A DNA stretch of 64,000 bases from Flaccisagitta enflata (GCA_965153355.1 OZ231128.1:23436001-23500000); one strand, 5' to 3'; counted from the first letter of the stretch, positions 12,880 through 24,402 are shown. Numbers and translations: made by a program. Notes: generated from the sequence alone by a model not told the origin.

Positions 12880-13680
12880 AGGAAATTGGAAATTGGAATT
12901 TTAAGATTTAATGAGTGAAATTTTAACTATGAACTCTGATATATGGAATATTGGCCATGGAATTCGAAATATGAGAGTGCATAAAAGATTTGACCTAGAT
13001 AGGCGGGTCATTATCGAAGCGGGTCCATTAACCTGGGATATTTTAACACAATAAGAGCTTGAGTAAATTTGGGACTCAAGTTTCAGGGGACCTAAGGATG
13101 GGGTACTGTCAAAAGCGTAGATAAGAATTGGGTTTTCACTGTTGTTGTCATTCATTTATCACTAGTTTATTACTAGTTTTTACCTTGGACTAGATGCAAT
13201 AAGTTGTAAAAACTATGTCTGTCTAATGTATGATAGATCTGCCCGACTGCTATTGTTTTGAAATTGTGCATTTGCTCATCCAAAAGAAATCTCAATACAA
13301 GTTCCTACGTGAACGGCACCAAAGATGAGAGTTAACTCCATCTCTGAGTCTGCCTGGAGCCAATCGATAATCAGATCCCTCGAAGTCTTGTTTGTTTGAG
13401 GAATAAGACCAAGATAAGTTATAAATTGTTTTGGCAATGTCCTTATATCGGATATATATATATAAATATACATATGAGGTCGTTGTTTTAATGTTAAAGT
13501 AGAAGTTAGCGGGACAACGAATTTATGGCAATACATTTAAGAATATGCGAAGAAACAATGTTGTGAGCAGACGATACATGAAGCCCGTCCATCGGCAACA
13601 TGTATTGCATTACACTGACCCGCCCATGCTCATTCAGCTTCTGTTCATATTTCTGTCTATGTTTCTGTTTCTGTTCCCGT
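12880..13680. other. Unassigned DNA with two overlapping minus-strand open frames
   Basis: Between about 13450 and 13270 two minus-strand frames are both open (one contains TYLGLIPQTNKTSRDLIID, the other KTIYNLSWSYSSNKQDFEG). Either could be a transposon or exon remnant. No family is recognised, so no CDS is called. Confidence 0.3.
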
Positions 13681-13685
13681 TTCTG

Positions 13686-13730
<45 letters not shown>

Positions 13731-13731
13731 G
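13676..13731. repeat. (CTCTGT)n-(CT)n microsatellite
   Basis: CTGTCT repeats grading into CT. Confidence 0.9.
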
Positions 13732-13942
13732 GCCCATTTCCGCCATTGCATCATGTTTGTAATTCCATGTCAGCAAGTTATTATCAGCGTTAAGGGACTT
13801 GAAAGCCAAAAAGACATTCGACGCCGAAAACACGCCGAAAGACGCCATAAGAAGAATGACCTTAGGACCAAAGGGATGACAGACCAACGCAAGATGCCAC
13901 TCGGATTGCTTCTTCTTTTTGTCTGTCTGTCTGATGGCTGTC

Positions 13943-14148
<206 letters not shown>

Positions 14149-14270
14149 TCACCCCTCCCCCCCAGCTCCTTATATTGTAAAAAAAGCACGAGCTGTTTAA
14201 AAGCGCAGCGGGTACAAGATCTTCATCTGCCGGATATGAGGGCAAGAAGACAAAATTTCGTCCATTGCAA

Positions 14271-14780
14271 AAAAACAAAAAAACAAGTCATCCAAGGATC
14301 GCACATGGTCAGCGGTACCCGATGCCCTGCATGGAGTTATTAGCTGAAGAAGTATAGTAAGAGCAGGGCAGCGGCCCCAAAGGGCTGATGTCTTGTACGA
14401 CACAGGAGTGAATTTCCATATGTCCTGAGAGGGTATATTTGAGGCCTTTGAAGCAATTTTCAATAGTATTCAATAGGAATTTTACATTCCTTTAACTTTT
14501 CATCAATTTTCCATGTTATTCAATGGGAAGCATGCATTTGTTTGCTTTTTTGTAAATTTTCCATGTTATTCAATGGGAAGTTTGCATTTTGTCAATTTCC
14601 CATGGGAAGTTTGCATTTTGTCAATTTCCCATGTTATTCAATGGGAATTAGAGGCTTGAGAAGCTTTGGGGGGGGGACACATATGGACGGACAGACGGAC
14701 GCACGGATAGACATATGGAAATTCACCCCTGTGTCCTACAAGACATCGGCCCTTTGGGGCCGCTGCCCAAAAAGGAAAGA
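14271..14780. mobile_element. E-type foldback element with clear inverted arms
   Basis: The left arm (14366-14424) is GGGCAGCGGCCCCAAAGGGC, then TGATGTCTTGTACGACACAG and GAGTGAATTTCCATATGTC. The right arm (14711-14768) is its near-exact reverse complement, giving about 58-bp inverted repeats. The core repeats a unit containing CCATGTTATTCAATGGGAAG. The outer left segment (14271-14365) carries CATCCAAGGATCGCACATGG and TCAGCGGTACCCGATGCCC, the complement of the outer right end of other copies. Confidence 0.8.
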
Positions 14781-14980
14781 AAAAACCCGACCTTTTATAA
14801 ACATTGAATCTCGTCATCAGAAAGTCTGAAAATAATGAAAGGATAACAGGGAAAATCCATGCCCAAGCACGTACAAGCCGTAGCACAAGTGGAATCCTCG
14901 AGAGCAAGGAGGATCCGGAGAGCACTTGGGAAACAGAACCCAGCAAAGACAGAACCAATACCAAAAATGAAAAAGAAAGA

Positions 14981-15172
14981 AACAAGGCCGTATACACGGC
15001 TACCGAAGTCGCGTGCGGGTGGGCCGGGGCAGTGATAAAAAAGGCTATTTGAGTAATTGGGCAGGAGCAGTAACGCAAAAACCGCCCGTAAACGCCAAAA
15101 AAAGCCAACGTGGACCAACCGACAGACCGGCCGACCGACATAGCGGGTCATAGAGTCTCGTAGCACGCGACT
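14981..15172 (-). mobile_element. W element, subfamily A (minus)
   Basis: Read on minus: hairpin word AGTCGCGTGCTACGAGACT, CTATGACCCGCTATGTCGG, GTCN tract, GGCGTTTACGGGCGGTTTTT, ACTGCTCCTGCCC, then CCCGCACGCGACTTCGGTAG and a terminus at GGCCTTGTT. This is a full-length copy. Confidence 0.75.
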
Positions 15173-15469
15173 AAAAACATTTCTTTTTTTTTTTTTGTAA
15201 AGCCAGATTTTTTTGGCATAGAAAGAGAAGGAGAGAGGCCATATTTAGAGACAGAGATTTATCATATTTTTAATGTAATGTGAGAATAGGAGAGAACAGA
15301 AGACAGCAATGTTTGTGGATATTTGTTCATGTGTGAACGTTGTGAGACATGATCAAAAAACTGGGTGCAATAAAGAAAGAATTTTCATGACAATCGTTGA
15401 AATGTTTTGTTTGACAAACTAACCAACGGACTAATTAAAAGGGGCCAACTGGTCTACGTGCCCCCCCCC

Positions 15470-15617
<148 letters not shown>

Positions 15618-15793
15618 ATTAAAACAACCCTCCTCACGCACTCATTCCAACACAAACACTTTGGCTTTTGGATTAAGATAACTGGAGCCTCGGCCCGGCA
15701 AGTATTAGCAGACATGCAAAAGGAATTAGAGATTATTTTGGTTATTGACTGACCTCCGCATACAAGAGGGACCCATTTAGGAGAGAACAAAAG

Positions 15794-15903
<110 letters not shown>

Positions 15904-15916
15904 TCAGAGAAATTGA

Positions 15917-16123
15917 AGGCAACAGAGCAAAATCCGCGCGGCCTATAATTCGGTCTTTCGTCGTATTTTTGGCTACCGCAACTTTGAAAGTGTAACTGAG
16001 CTTCAATTGGCATTAGCTCGTCCAACATGGGAAATGCTCATGGAAGATAGGACTCTTGGTTTCTATCGACGCCTTTCTAACTGCAACGCAGACTCTCCAG
16101 TTCATATTTTTTCTGTAATCTAA
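15917..16123 (+). pseudogene. LINE reverse-transcriptase C-terminal tail
   Basis: The plus frame from 15917 ends in TAA at 16121-16123. It encodes KIRAAYNSVFRRIFGY, then RNFESVTELQLALARPTWEM and FYRRLSNCN. The pattern AYNxxFRRxFGY...SVxEL...FYxRLSNCN is typical of the region after the RT fingers/palm in animal non-LTR retrotransposons. A stop (TGA at 15914) and an AG microsatellite replace the catalytic part, so this is a 5'-truncated copy. Downstream DNA has AATAAA at about 16217 and a short A run, as expected of a LINE 3' end. The clade is not determined. Confidence 0.65.
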
Positions 16124-16303
16124 TGATGTTTTGAGCACGCATCTACTTGCCTTATAACTGTGTTTTTGTTCTTTGCTTTATCTCCTCATGTACTACGCAA
16201 TTTTCTATTGTGTGAATAAACAATTAAAAAAGAGGAAGAAAAACAAAAAGAAACAAAAGATGGAATAAGCCTATAGGCTATGGAAAGGGAAGAACAGAGG
16301 GAG

Positions 16304-16590
16304 AACAAGGCCAATACCTATAAGTCACGAGCGAGACACAAACAATTACTTAATTACATAACCACATAACTAAAATGACTTCCATTGACTTAAAATGACC
16401 TGAAATGATCTAAATTTTCTTGATTTGACCTAAAAAGACAAAAATAAAGTGACTAAAATGACTTAGATTGACTTTAAATGACTTGGTAAGAATGAAATGA
16501 ATAAAAAAAGTAAAATGTGACCGACTAACTGATGGACGGACGGACGGACGAACGGACAATACGGGATATAGAGTCGCGTATTACACGACT
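16304..16590 (-). mobile_element. W element, A/B type (minus), with TGACTTAAA core
   Basis: The minus-strand left hairpin AGTCGTGTAATACGCGACT lies at 16572-16590, beside a GTCC tract. The core (16370-16490) is a degenerate 9-10 bp repeat related to AAATGACTT. The right end at 16304 reads AACAAGGCCAATACCTATAA on plus, next to GTCACGAG, the word partner. Confidence 0.65.
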
Positions 16591-16609
16591 AAAAAAAGAA
16601 GAAAACGAT

Positions 16610-16820
16610 GAAAAAGAAGAAGAAGCAGAAGAAGAAGAAGAAGAAGAAGAAGAAGAAGAAGAAGAAGAAGAAGAAGAAGAAGAAGAAGAAGAAGAAGAAG
16701 AAGAAGAAGAAGAAGCCGAAGTAGAAGCCGATGAAGAAGGATGAAGAACAAAAAGAAGCAAAAGAAGAAGAAGAAGAAGAAGAAGAAGAAGAAGAAGAAG
16801 AAGAAGAAGAAGAAGAAGAA

Positions 16821-16867
<47 letters not shown>

Positions 16868-16904
16868 AGAAGAAGAAGAAGAAGAAGAAGAAGAAGAAGA
16901 AGAA

Positions 16905-16936
<32 letters not shown>

Positions 16937-16945
16937 AGAAAAAGG
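16610..16945. repeat. (GAA)n microsatellite
   Basis: Two long GAA blocks (16616-16715, 16765-16945) with a short degenerate bridge. Poly-Glu, poly-Lys and poly-Leu frames are artefacts. It forms a homopurine mirror repeat. Confidence 0.98.
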
Positions 16946-17489
16946 AGAAGAAGAAGGAGCCGAAGAATAAAAAGATGAGGAAGATGAAGATGAAGAATAA
17001 AAAAAGAGGGAAAAAAAGGTAAAGGAAGAACGAGAAGCAAAGTAAGTGGGAGGAGAACTAAAAGAAGAAAGATATTAAGCGAATAAAATCTGGAGAGGAA
17101 TATAAATCAGTGGTGGGAAGTAGGGAGAATATAAATCAGTTACACGGATGTGCGGAGATATTGAAAGAGAATGAGAAGGAGAGGGAAAACGGTAAAGAAG
17201 AAATTCAAGAAGAAGAAAAAAAAACTCAAAAGAATGAAATAAACAACGAGGGAGTAATAAACGAGATATGAGTCTGAAGATGGCGTCAGATGCTATTACG
17301 GAAGGTAAACGAGGCTGGGAACAAACAAGAAGACAAATCTACTCAAAGAAAGATATTGCACTGTATCATGCTCTGATTCTGAACTGATTCTGAACTGATT
17401 CTGAAATTAAAAAAAAGAAAAACAAAAAACCCGCAGTTACTCTGATCATCCGACCTTCGATCCTTTTGTTAGTCTGTCTGTCCACGACG

Positions 17490-17745
17490 AGGTGGGGAAG
17501 GAAATCAAAGGGGGAAAAAGAGAAAAAAAGGAAATTAGGGGAAAATATAACTTTTGACAGTACCAAATCATAAGACACAATTAGTAAAACACAATAAAAC
17601 ACTATTCAAACCTTAACTACTTTGTTTTATTGATTTATGGGGAAGAAAAGCATAGATACAAAAACGCAACGCGATGCGTCGCGAGCAAGAAAATCAAAGG
17701 TAGGGGGGAAAAATCAAAAGCGACTCAATAATATAGACCCCTAAT
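17490..17745 (+). repeat. Dispersed repeat P, copy 1
   Basis: Starts near GGTGGGGAAGGAAATCAAAG, continues with ATAACTTTTGACAGTACCAAATC and a GGGGAAGAAAA block, and ends near AAAAGCGACTCAATAATATAG. It aligns along its length with 18775-19070 (plus) and 56490-56745 (minus). No ORF or inverted ends are evident; the element type is unknown. Confidence 0.7.
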
Positions 17746-17749
17746 TCTG

Positions 17750-18530
17750 CTGCAAAACATGCTATTTTTATGAGAACTTTACCAAAAAATACCAATTTAC
17801 AATAGATTGTGAGGGATTTTTGTACGCATAATTCCGCCTCTAAGCACTCCGCAACATTATTGGGCGTTCGGATTACTTACAAGTAATCAAACCAAAAATA
17901 AAATAATTGGCGATGAGTAATTTGTCATACATACAAAGTTACATGTAGGTCGAGATCGACCTCTCAAATGAAAATGTAAGCCCATCTAAAATCCCTCTTT
18001 CCCGAATTAATGGGTTTAAAAAGTAAAAGGAAAACTCTAATAGAATCGGGGGGCTTCACAAACTATGTGTGGTAATCTGGTTAAGGCAACTATGCGGCAT
18101 CTCTGGCAACTGGATTTTTTAGTCACTCTTTGTCCCTCTGTCCGTCTCTCCATCACTCCATCACTCCGTTCGTTCATTGGTCGGTCCGACATGCATTTTA
18201 TCACTTTTTTCTTCAAAATGATCATTTTCATTCAGTAAGCAAATCAGTGTATAAATGGCCTTTGTGCCAAGTTAGTATCGGCTTTAGAGGTCAGATAGCC
18301 ATTTGAAAAACACAATGTTTGATTAACTGCAAAGACCGTTAATTGGGTCATCTTTTAAAAGGAACTGAAAATTAAAACTGCACATCATCTATACGACTCG
18401 GAACTTCAGAATCGAAACTCTATTAGAGATGTGAGGCACGTCTAAAATGGAATTCTAAAAAAAAAAGCACGATCAAGTTGAGAGATAGAGAAAAAAAAAT
18501 CACATTTGCATAATTCAGTTCTTTCCATTT
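17750..18530. other. Mostly unassigned DNA with a decayed GTCN tract
   Basis: At 18116-18195 a TTTTTTAGTCAC word is followed by GTCC/GTCT/ATCA tetramers, probably a decayed W-element left end. The rest shows nothing recognisable. Confidence 0.4.
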
Positions 18531-18595
18531 CCTAGTATCTGTCTATCAGTCTATCTATCAGTCTGTCTCTTTGTCTGACTCCTTGTCTTTCTGGC

Positions 18596-18639
18596 CAGAG
18601 ACAGACAGCCACCCAGATCTGGGTGGCTGTCTGTCTCTG
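18596..18639. repeat. Perfect 44-bp palindrome
   Basis: The two halves are exact reverse complements with no spacer. The axis is at AGATCT (18615-18620), with GCCACCC/GGGTGGC beside it and CAGAGACAGACA/TGTCTGTCTCTG at the outside. It lies between degenerate GTCT repeats, which read GTCT on both sides. Confidence 0.95.
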
Positions 18640-18774
18640 TCTCTGTCTTTGTCTCTGTCTCTCTGCCTCCATGTCAACTGTGATACGATTTTTTGAAACG
18701 TTGGGTAGAAATAAAGTTTTCACACTTTCGGTTTCGGGGAATTTTACTCGGGCGTGTATGAAGTTGAGCATTCC

Positions 18775-19070
18775 CCCCCCCCCGGCGGGGGAGGGGAAAT
18801 AAAATCAAGGGGTTTGGAGATGGGGAAAAAAATCAAAAGCTAACAAAAAAGAAAAAAGAAAATTTTTGAAGATTTATCACTTTTGGTAGTTCCAAATGGT
18901 AGTCTCTGATTACTACAACATATTTTAGCACTATTTGAACCAATATCATACTGTCTTATTGCTTTGTGGGGAAGAAAATCTTTGCTTTTGTAACGCGTCG
19001 CGGGGAAGAAAATTAAAGGCAGGGGGGGGGGGGAATAAAATCAAAAGCCACTTAATTATACACACCCCTG
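18775..19070 (+). repeat. Dispersed repeat P, copy 2
   Basis: Starts at a C11 run and GGGGGAGGGGAAATAAAATC and ends near AAAAGCCACTTAATTATACA. It shares the order of blocks with copy 1: pale purine stretch, CACTTTTGGTAGTTCCAAAT, GTGGGGAAGAAAATC, a CGCGTCGCG-like CpG word, then AAATCAAAAGC. Confidence 0.7.
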
Positions 19071-19112
19071 AATTTATTTTTACTACTTATGTTTTTCTCA
19101 TTTTCCGCCTCT

Positions 19113-19375
<263 letters not shown>

Positions 19376-19551
19376 TCTCGCCTTCATTAAGATCATTTGA
19401 TGATGTTCATCCAATGACTAGTTTTGAATGAGGCCGTGAATCTTCTTCTCTCTCTTCGTTCGTAAAACGATTCATTATTCTGCATTTTTGTGCCATTAAT
19501 TATCCATCATTTAATCTACTATGTTGCTGGGAGATAGACAGGGCAAAAGAT

Positions 19552-19683
<132 letters not shown>

Positions 19684-19869
19684 TATTTCTTGCTGATTCC
19701 TAGCCGTTTTTTACCGGCGCCATCTCATTTATCATCAGTCTTGGTCATGTGATCATAGCAGAGAGACATTTTAGCGCCCTCTACGCCGCAGACGAGAATT
19801 AAAGCCTTACTTCATCGCCCAATAAGCTCTTCTTCGCCTTCTTTAGTTCTTTTACTTTGTCTCTATGAT

Positions 19870-19975
19870 CTTTTTTTTTTGCTTCACCTGGATTCGACCC
19901 TTGATATTTCGGCTCCAGCCGTGGCTATGCACTGTGAGGGTCAAGGATGTATCAAATTGTTAGCTATTTCCCTTT
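19870..19975 (-). repeat. Possible tRNA-derived SINE 3' region (minus)
   Basis: On minus, GGGTCGAATCC (plus 19890-19900) matches the RNA polymerase III B box. It is followed by AGGTGAAGC and a 10-bp A tract (plus T run 19871-19880). A TAGCTAACAATTTG word about 65 bp upstream could be a weak A box. No full tRNA fold is seen, so it may be a chance B box. Confidence 0.25.
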
Positions 19976-19977
19976 TT

Positions 19978-20389
19978 AATCGCGTGAACGCGACTCTAGA
20001 AGCCGCTATATCCAACGGTCGGTCGGTCGGTCGGTCGGTCACATTACATTTTTGAAATATAGCTTAAATCTTCATTTCAAAGGAACTTTAGGGTAATTCA
20101 GGGGACTTTAGGGTACTATGGGTATTTGGGGGTACTTAAGGTACTTTGGGTACTTTTGGGTACTTTAGGGTACTTATGGGTACTTAAGGATACTAAAGGG
20201 TATTTTAGGTACTTTAGGGTACTTTAGAGTACTCTAGGGACTTAAGGTCCTTTGGAGTACTTTAGGGTAGTTTAGGTTACTTAAGGGTACTTTGGGTATA
20301 AAGATAGGTATTTTCAGGTAATCATTAGTAATTATGTAATTACCTTAATTACCTTAGATACCACGCGACTAAGGTTTGTTGACCTTGTT
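19978..20389 (+). mobile_element. W element, subfamily B (GGGTACTTTA core)
   Basis: The left hairpin is AATCGCGTGAACGCGACT, then CTAGAAGCCGCTATATCC and (GGTC)5. The core (20090-20300) is a degenerate 9-11 bp repeat of GGGTACTTTA. The right end is TACCACGCGACTAAGGTTTG then TTGACCTTGTT. The right-end CCACGCGACT complements the left word. Same subfamily as 33087-33638 and 49557-50036. Confidence 0.75.
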
Positions 20390-20413
20390 TCCTTTAAACT
20401 GGAGAAAAATATA

Positions 20414-20570
20414 CACTTTTTATTTTTTATAAGAACGTCATTTTTTTTTCTGAAGCCTTTGAAAGAGATAGAGGTAGCTACTAGTAAAATAACTACAATG
20501 TTCTTCATTTTTGAGCTATTTAAAGGCTTGATGTTCTTATAAACTAGGTTCTTATAAAAAATAAAAAGTG
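20414..20570. mobile_element. MITE with 23-bp TIRs and TA target duplication
   Basis: The left end CACTTTTTATTTTTTATAAG (continuing AAC) and the right end GTTCTTATAAAAAATAAAAA (continuing GTG) are perfect inverted repeats of 23 bp. TA lies on both sides (20412-20413 and 20571-20572), so the inverted match is 25 bp including TA. The element is 157 bp with no coding capacity. TA duplication and CAC termini fit the Tc1/mariner superfamily (inference). Confidence 0.7.
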
Positions 20571-20589
20571 TACTTGTTCTCATGTTATT

Positions 20590-21395
20590 GGAAGTAGCGA
20601 CCGGTCACGACGCTCAGCAAGGTCGTGTAAAATAATCGTTGAAAAGCGCGAAATTTCTGCGCTGAAAATAGCTTAGATATGAGATAAAGAGTGCTGATTG
20701 TCAGGCAATGAGCTATTATCACTGCTAAATATGCTAATGCATGTCAGATTACATCATATAGCATCAAGAAATCATAGAAAACCGGAAGAAAAATGGCCAT
20801 TGCGATCCACGGAAATTATCAAAATAGACCTCATCTTTGATAAAACGGGAAGGGATCTCATTGTTTTTCGCTTCACGAAGTTCAGACATATATGAAAGAG
20901 TAGACCAAGAAGGGCCTATATCTCAAATTTCATCAAAATCGGTCAATGCGCTCACCTCCTACCATGCGTGCATTTGTTAGGTTTGTTTCAATAAAAATAA
21001 CTGCTTCGCGGTGGTTGATTTTCATCCGCGCAAAAAGGTTTACGCGCTGCAGTCGATAAAGTTAGTCAAACAAAAACCTCAATAGTTCATAAATTGTTTT
21101 TAATTCCATCAAAATATATAGTGCAGCATATCGATCGAAAGCTCTTGACATAATAAACATGATTGTGGGTATGTATAAAGTCGAATCTGAAAAATTAAAG
21201 ATTTATATCAAAATCATCAATTTCTTTATGTTAAGCTTGCATGGCCGGATCTGCATAGGAATTCCTAAAAAGTATTACACCATCGTAAACACAAGGACAT
21301 AGCGCTAACACTATCAAGAAATTATCTTGATTCCTCTTATTTAGTGTAAATGAACTATGATTCAAAGATCTTAAATAAAAAAAATATCCCTTTTT
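20590..21395. other. Unassigned AT-rich DNA
   Basis: No gene or repeat recognised apart from short palindromic words (for example GCGCGAAATTTCTGCGC near 20648). Confidence 0.5.
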
Positions 21396-21399
21396 CAAT

Positions 21400-22862
21400 T
21401 ATACACAATTATACACACATCTCTGGATACCCCCCCAAAGAGAATCAGAATACCCATTTATTCTGACTGTGTCATTTGTCTTCAGATACATGTGGACTAT
21501 TAAAAAAACAAAAAACAAAAAAAATTCATCTGAAATTTTTTTATTTATATCATTTTTTAAGCAAAAAAAGAGCATTTTTAGCAATTTTTAGGCTTGAGAT
21601 TGTTCATACAGCTTTGAAAATCTCAAAAAATATCAGAAATGTGTGGCGGTAGCTAAAATATACATGTTTCAACCCTTAGCATAAAGTTTTTTGGGATATC
21701 AAAGAGATAAGAGCACAAAAACAGCAAAAAAACGGCAAAATATTGGTTTTTTAGTATGTTTAAGTCCTAATTTGTTTATATATACATAAAAACTCATGAA
21801 AAATCCTAGAAATGTTTGGCATTAGCTAAAATATACATATTTTCACCCTTTACAGAAATTTTTTTTAGACATCGTAAAGTAAAAGAAAAAAAAAAGCCAA
21901 AAAACAGTAAAATATCGTTTTTTTCAGTATTTTTAAGTCCAAATTCATTCATGTAGTATAACAACTCCTGAAAAACCCTGGCCTTCACATAGCTTAAAGA
22001 TATTTTTTCAAGCTGTAAATAAAAAATATCTTGAAAATTTTGCCATAATGAGTAAACAAAGCCAGATACATGGCTACCCCAGCCGCGTGCGGGTGGGCAG
22101 GGGCCATAGTTGAGGTCACCAGATCATTTGGGCAAGAGCGGTGAGGCCAAAAACCTTACAAACCCCCAAAAAAGTAAAATGTGACCAACAGATGGACCGA
22201 CCAACGGACCGACAAAGCGGGGTGTAGATTTGCGTAGCACGTGACTAAAGAAATATTCATACTAACACTAAATATTACTGGAGTTTTCTATAAAATATGA
22301 AGCTGCTTAAGCAATTCTGTGGTGGACAATGCTTAAAAAACAATATTTCGCTATTTTTAGGCTATTTTAGGGTTTTAAACTTAAAAATATGGTAAATAAC
22401 AAGTTTTTCAGGGTGAAAATAATGAAACTCAGATTACTACTGCACATTTCTAGGATTTTTCAAAAGTTATTATACTGCATGAACAAATTAAGATTTGAAA
22501 ATACTGAAAAAAATAATATTTTTTTTTTTTGGTTTTTATCATGATCATATCTTTTAGATTTTCCAAAATACTTTTTATCAAGGGTTAAAACATGTATATT
22601 CTAGCTTTTACCACACATTTCTAGGATTTTTCAAGAGTTATTATGCTGCATGAATGAATTAGAACTTGAAAATACTGAAAAAAAAAACGATATTTCACCA
22701 TGTTTTTTTTTTGTTTTTTTATGCTCTCATCTTTCAGATATCTTAAAAAATTTCTTTTTTTAGTAGCCCACATGTTCCTGAAGACAAATGACACAGTCAG
22801 AAAAAATGGGTATTTCGATTCTCTTTGGGGGGTATCCAGAGATGTGTGTATATTACAAATTT
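21400..22862. repeat. Large AT-rich foldback (about 0.5-0.6 kb arms) with W element in the loop
   Basis: The left arm begins ACACATCTCTGGATACCCCC, then CAAAGAGAATCAGAATACCC and GACTGTGTCATTTGTCTTCAG. The right arm ends with the reverse complement of each block (22757-22855). The arms are imperfect and contain internal direct repeats of about 175 bp (words CTAAAATATACATGTTTCA and CATGAAAAATCCTAGAAATG). The loop (22055-22246) is occupied by an A-type W element. No coding capacity is seen. Confidence 0.8.
22055..22246 (-). mobile_element. W element, subfamily A (minus), inside foldback loop
   Basis: On plus it reads AACAAAGCCAGATACATGGC, then CCGCGTGCGGGTGGGCAGGG, a GACC/GACG tract, and ends GCGTAGCACGTGACT. 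Full length. Confidence 0.75.
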
Positions 22863-22884
22863 TAAGGCCCCTTACATTCAAACT

Positions 22885-23010
22885 ACGGACGCGTGACTCT
22901 ATAGGCCACTTCTTGTCAATCCATTGGTCAGTTTGTTCATTCATTCGTCTGTCCGTCTGCCCATCCATCTATGCGTCTGCGTTTCTCAGCTGTTTTTGGC
23001 CCAAATGACA
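22885..23010 (+). mobile_element. W element left-end fragment
   Basis: CTACGGACGCGTGACTCTAT, a GTCN tract (22920-22965), then TGCGTTTCTCAGCTGTTTTT, a block also present in the 2849-3149 copy. No right end is recognised. Confidence 0.5.
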
Positions 23011-23075
23011 TCATATGAGTTCTTTGTATTCGTCAGCAATAAAGCGACAGCGGCAAACGACACAATCACAGATGA

Positions 23076-23369
23076 CTATTCTACAATTTTAGGCATATTT
23101 CGAGCAATGTGCGATACAACAGAGTTAGAATGATACGGCAAGCGATCGTAAAACTTTTTACGTGATCTACCAAAGATATCAGTGAGAGACTTGTAGCCAA
23201 AAGACACGCGTAATTGTCGTATGTTCTCCCACCTATTGTACCCGAATATCAGGCGCAAAGCATCATTGACGGCGGTATTGCAATTTTGCAATTTTCGTAT
23301 ACTGAGTGTGTTTCTATTGTCAACAAGAATGTCAAGTGATTCCGTGAAACGCGTTTTCAGGGTAAACAC
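23076..23369 (-). pseudogene. LINE reverse-transcriptase C-terminal tail (minus)
   Basis: An open minus frame of 97 codons encodes RKLQNCNTAVNDALRLIFGY, then NRWENIRQLRVSFGYKSLTD and FYDRLPYHSNSVV. The pattern IRKLQ...NxALRLIFGY...IRQL...FGYxSL.D...KFYDRL matches the segment after the RT palm in animal LINEs. The catalytic region is absent. The 5' side runs directly into repeat M (23373-23527), so the copy is truncated or interrupted. It differs from the 15917 tail, implying a second LINE family. Confidence 0.6.
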
Positions 23370-23372
23370 ATA

Positions 23373-23527
23373 TGAATTTCAACTGTCCCCACAAGGAAGT
23401 GAGCAAAGTGAGTGAGATAGCTTGTGAATGGAGCGAGCAAGTACAAGTGAAGCGAGCGTAGAAAAGCGGAGCGCTGCGGAGCGAGTGAGGGAACGAATGT
23501 AACGCGCGACCGAGTGGCCCGTTAACA
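23373..23527 (-). repeat. Dispersed repeat M (GAGCGA-rich), copy 1
   Basis: Starts with TTTCAACTGTCCCCACAAGG and is followed by degenerate GAGCGAGTGAG words, ending GACCGAGTGGCCCGTTAA. Both ends match the opposite-orientation copy at 58296-58510. Confidence 0.7.
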
Positions 23528-23716
23528 TGGCTGGATACACGGCTACCCCAGTCGCTTGCGGGTGGGCAGGGGTATTGATGGAGGAGATCAGTTAAGCATT
23601 TGGGCAGAAGCAGTGAGCCCAAACAGCTCAAAATCGCCTAAAAAGTAAAAGCGGGAATGACCGACGCACGGACGGACGGACAAAAAAACGGGGTGTAGAG
23701 TGCGTAGCAAGTGACT
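23528..23716 (-). mobile_element. W element, subfamily A (minus)
   Basis: CTGGATACACGGCTACCCCA, then GTCGCTTGCGGGTGGGCAGG, a GACG tract and GTGCGTAGCAAGTGACT. The left hairpin is degenerate. It abuts repeat M. Confidence 0.7.
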
Positions 23717-23737
23717 ACAAACGCGATTGTCACGAGT

Positions 23738-24221
23738 CACAAGTGACGCGGGGTCTCAATATTGTTTCGGACTGGTGGACATGGGAAGCCAGCCCAGATT
23801 CACACACCAACTCCCATCACACACACAAACATACACGAAAAATATCCAGAGAGTGAGAGCAAGAGGGAAAGTGAAAACGAGAGCGAAAGCAAAAGGAAGG
23901 GCAAAAGCGAGAGCAAGAGAGAGCAGGAGAGAACACAAGTCTGAACACAAGAGCGGATGCAAAAGCAAACGCAAGAGCTAACGCGAGGAAAAATGCAAAA
24001 GCAATGGCGAGAGCTAACGCAAATGCGAGAGCAAACGTGAACATGAGAGAAAACTGCTGCAGTAAGCAGTATGTTGGATCGAAGCCAATGGTATGATATA
24101 TACCTTTAGTGTTTTGTCTACTGACTGTGTATGTCTGCTGACAGACAGACGGAGATGTGACTGACTGACGGACCATCCAACCTACTCACTGAGCAACACA
24201 TAATGCCGTGTGCACGTGACT
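23738..24221 (-). mobile_element. W element, D-type right end, with purine-rich GCAARAG core (minus)
   Basis: On plus it starts ACAAGTGACGCGGGGTCTCA, then ATATTGTTTCGGACTGGTGG. The core (23845-24050) is a degenerate hexamer of the GCGAGA/GCAAAA type. It ends with a GACT/GACG tract and GTGTGCACGTGACT. The core has expanded to about 200 bp. Confidence 0.6.
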
Positions 24222-24402
24222 AAAAATCATGTGATGTCACGACACGGCAAAACTGATAATTAAAGCGCACCTAGCGTCAATCAAATTTGATTCTGCATAG
24301 TTCGTTTTCCAACCCAAAAATCGGTCTGTCAGTCCTCCAGTCTATCTGTCCTTCAGTCCATCAGTCTGTCGGTAAATCCGTCCATCGGTCTGTCACATTT
24401 TT

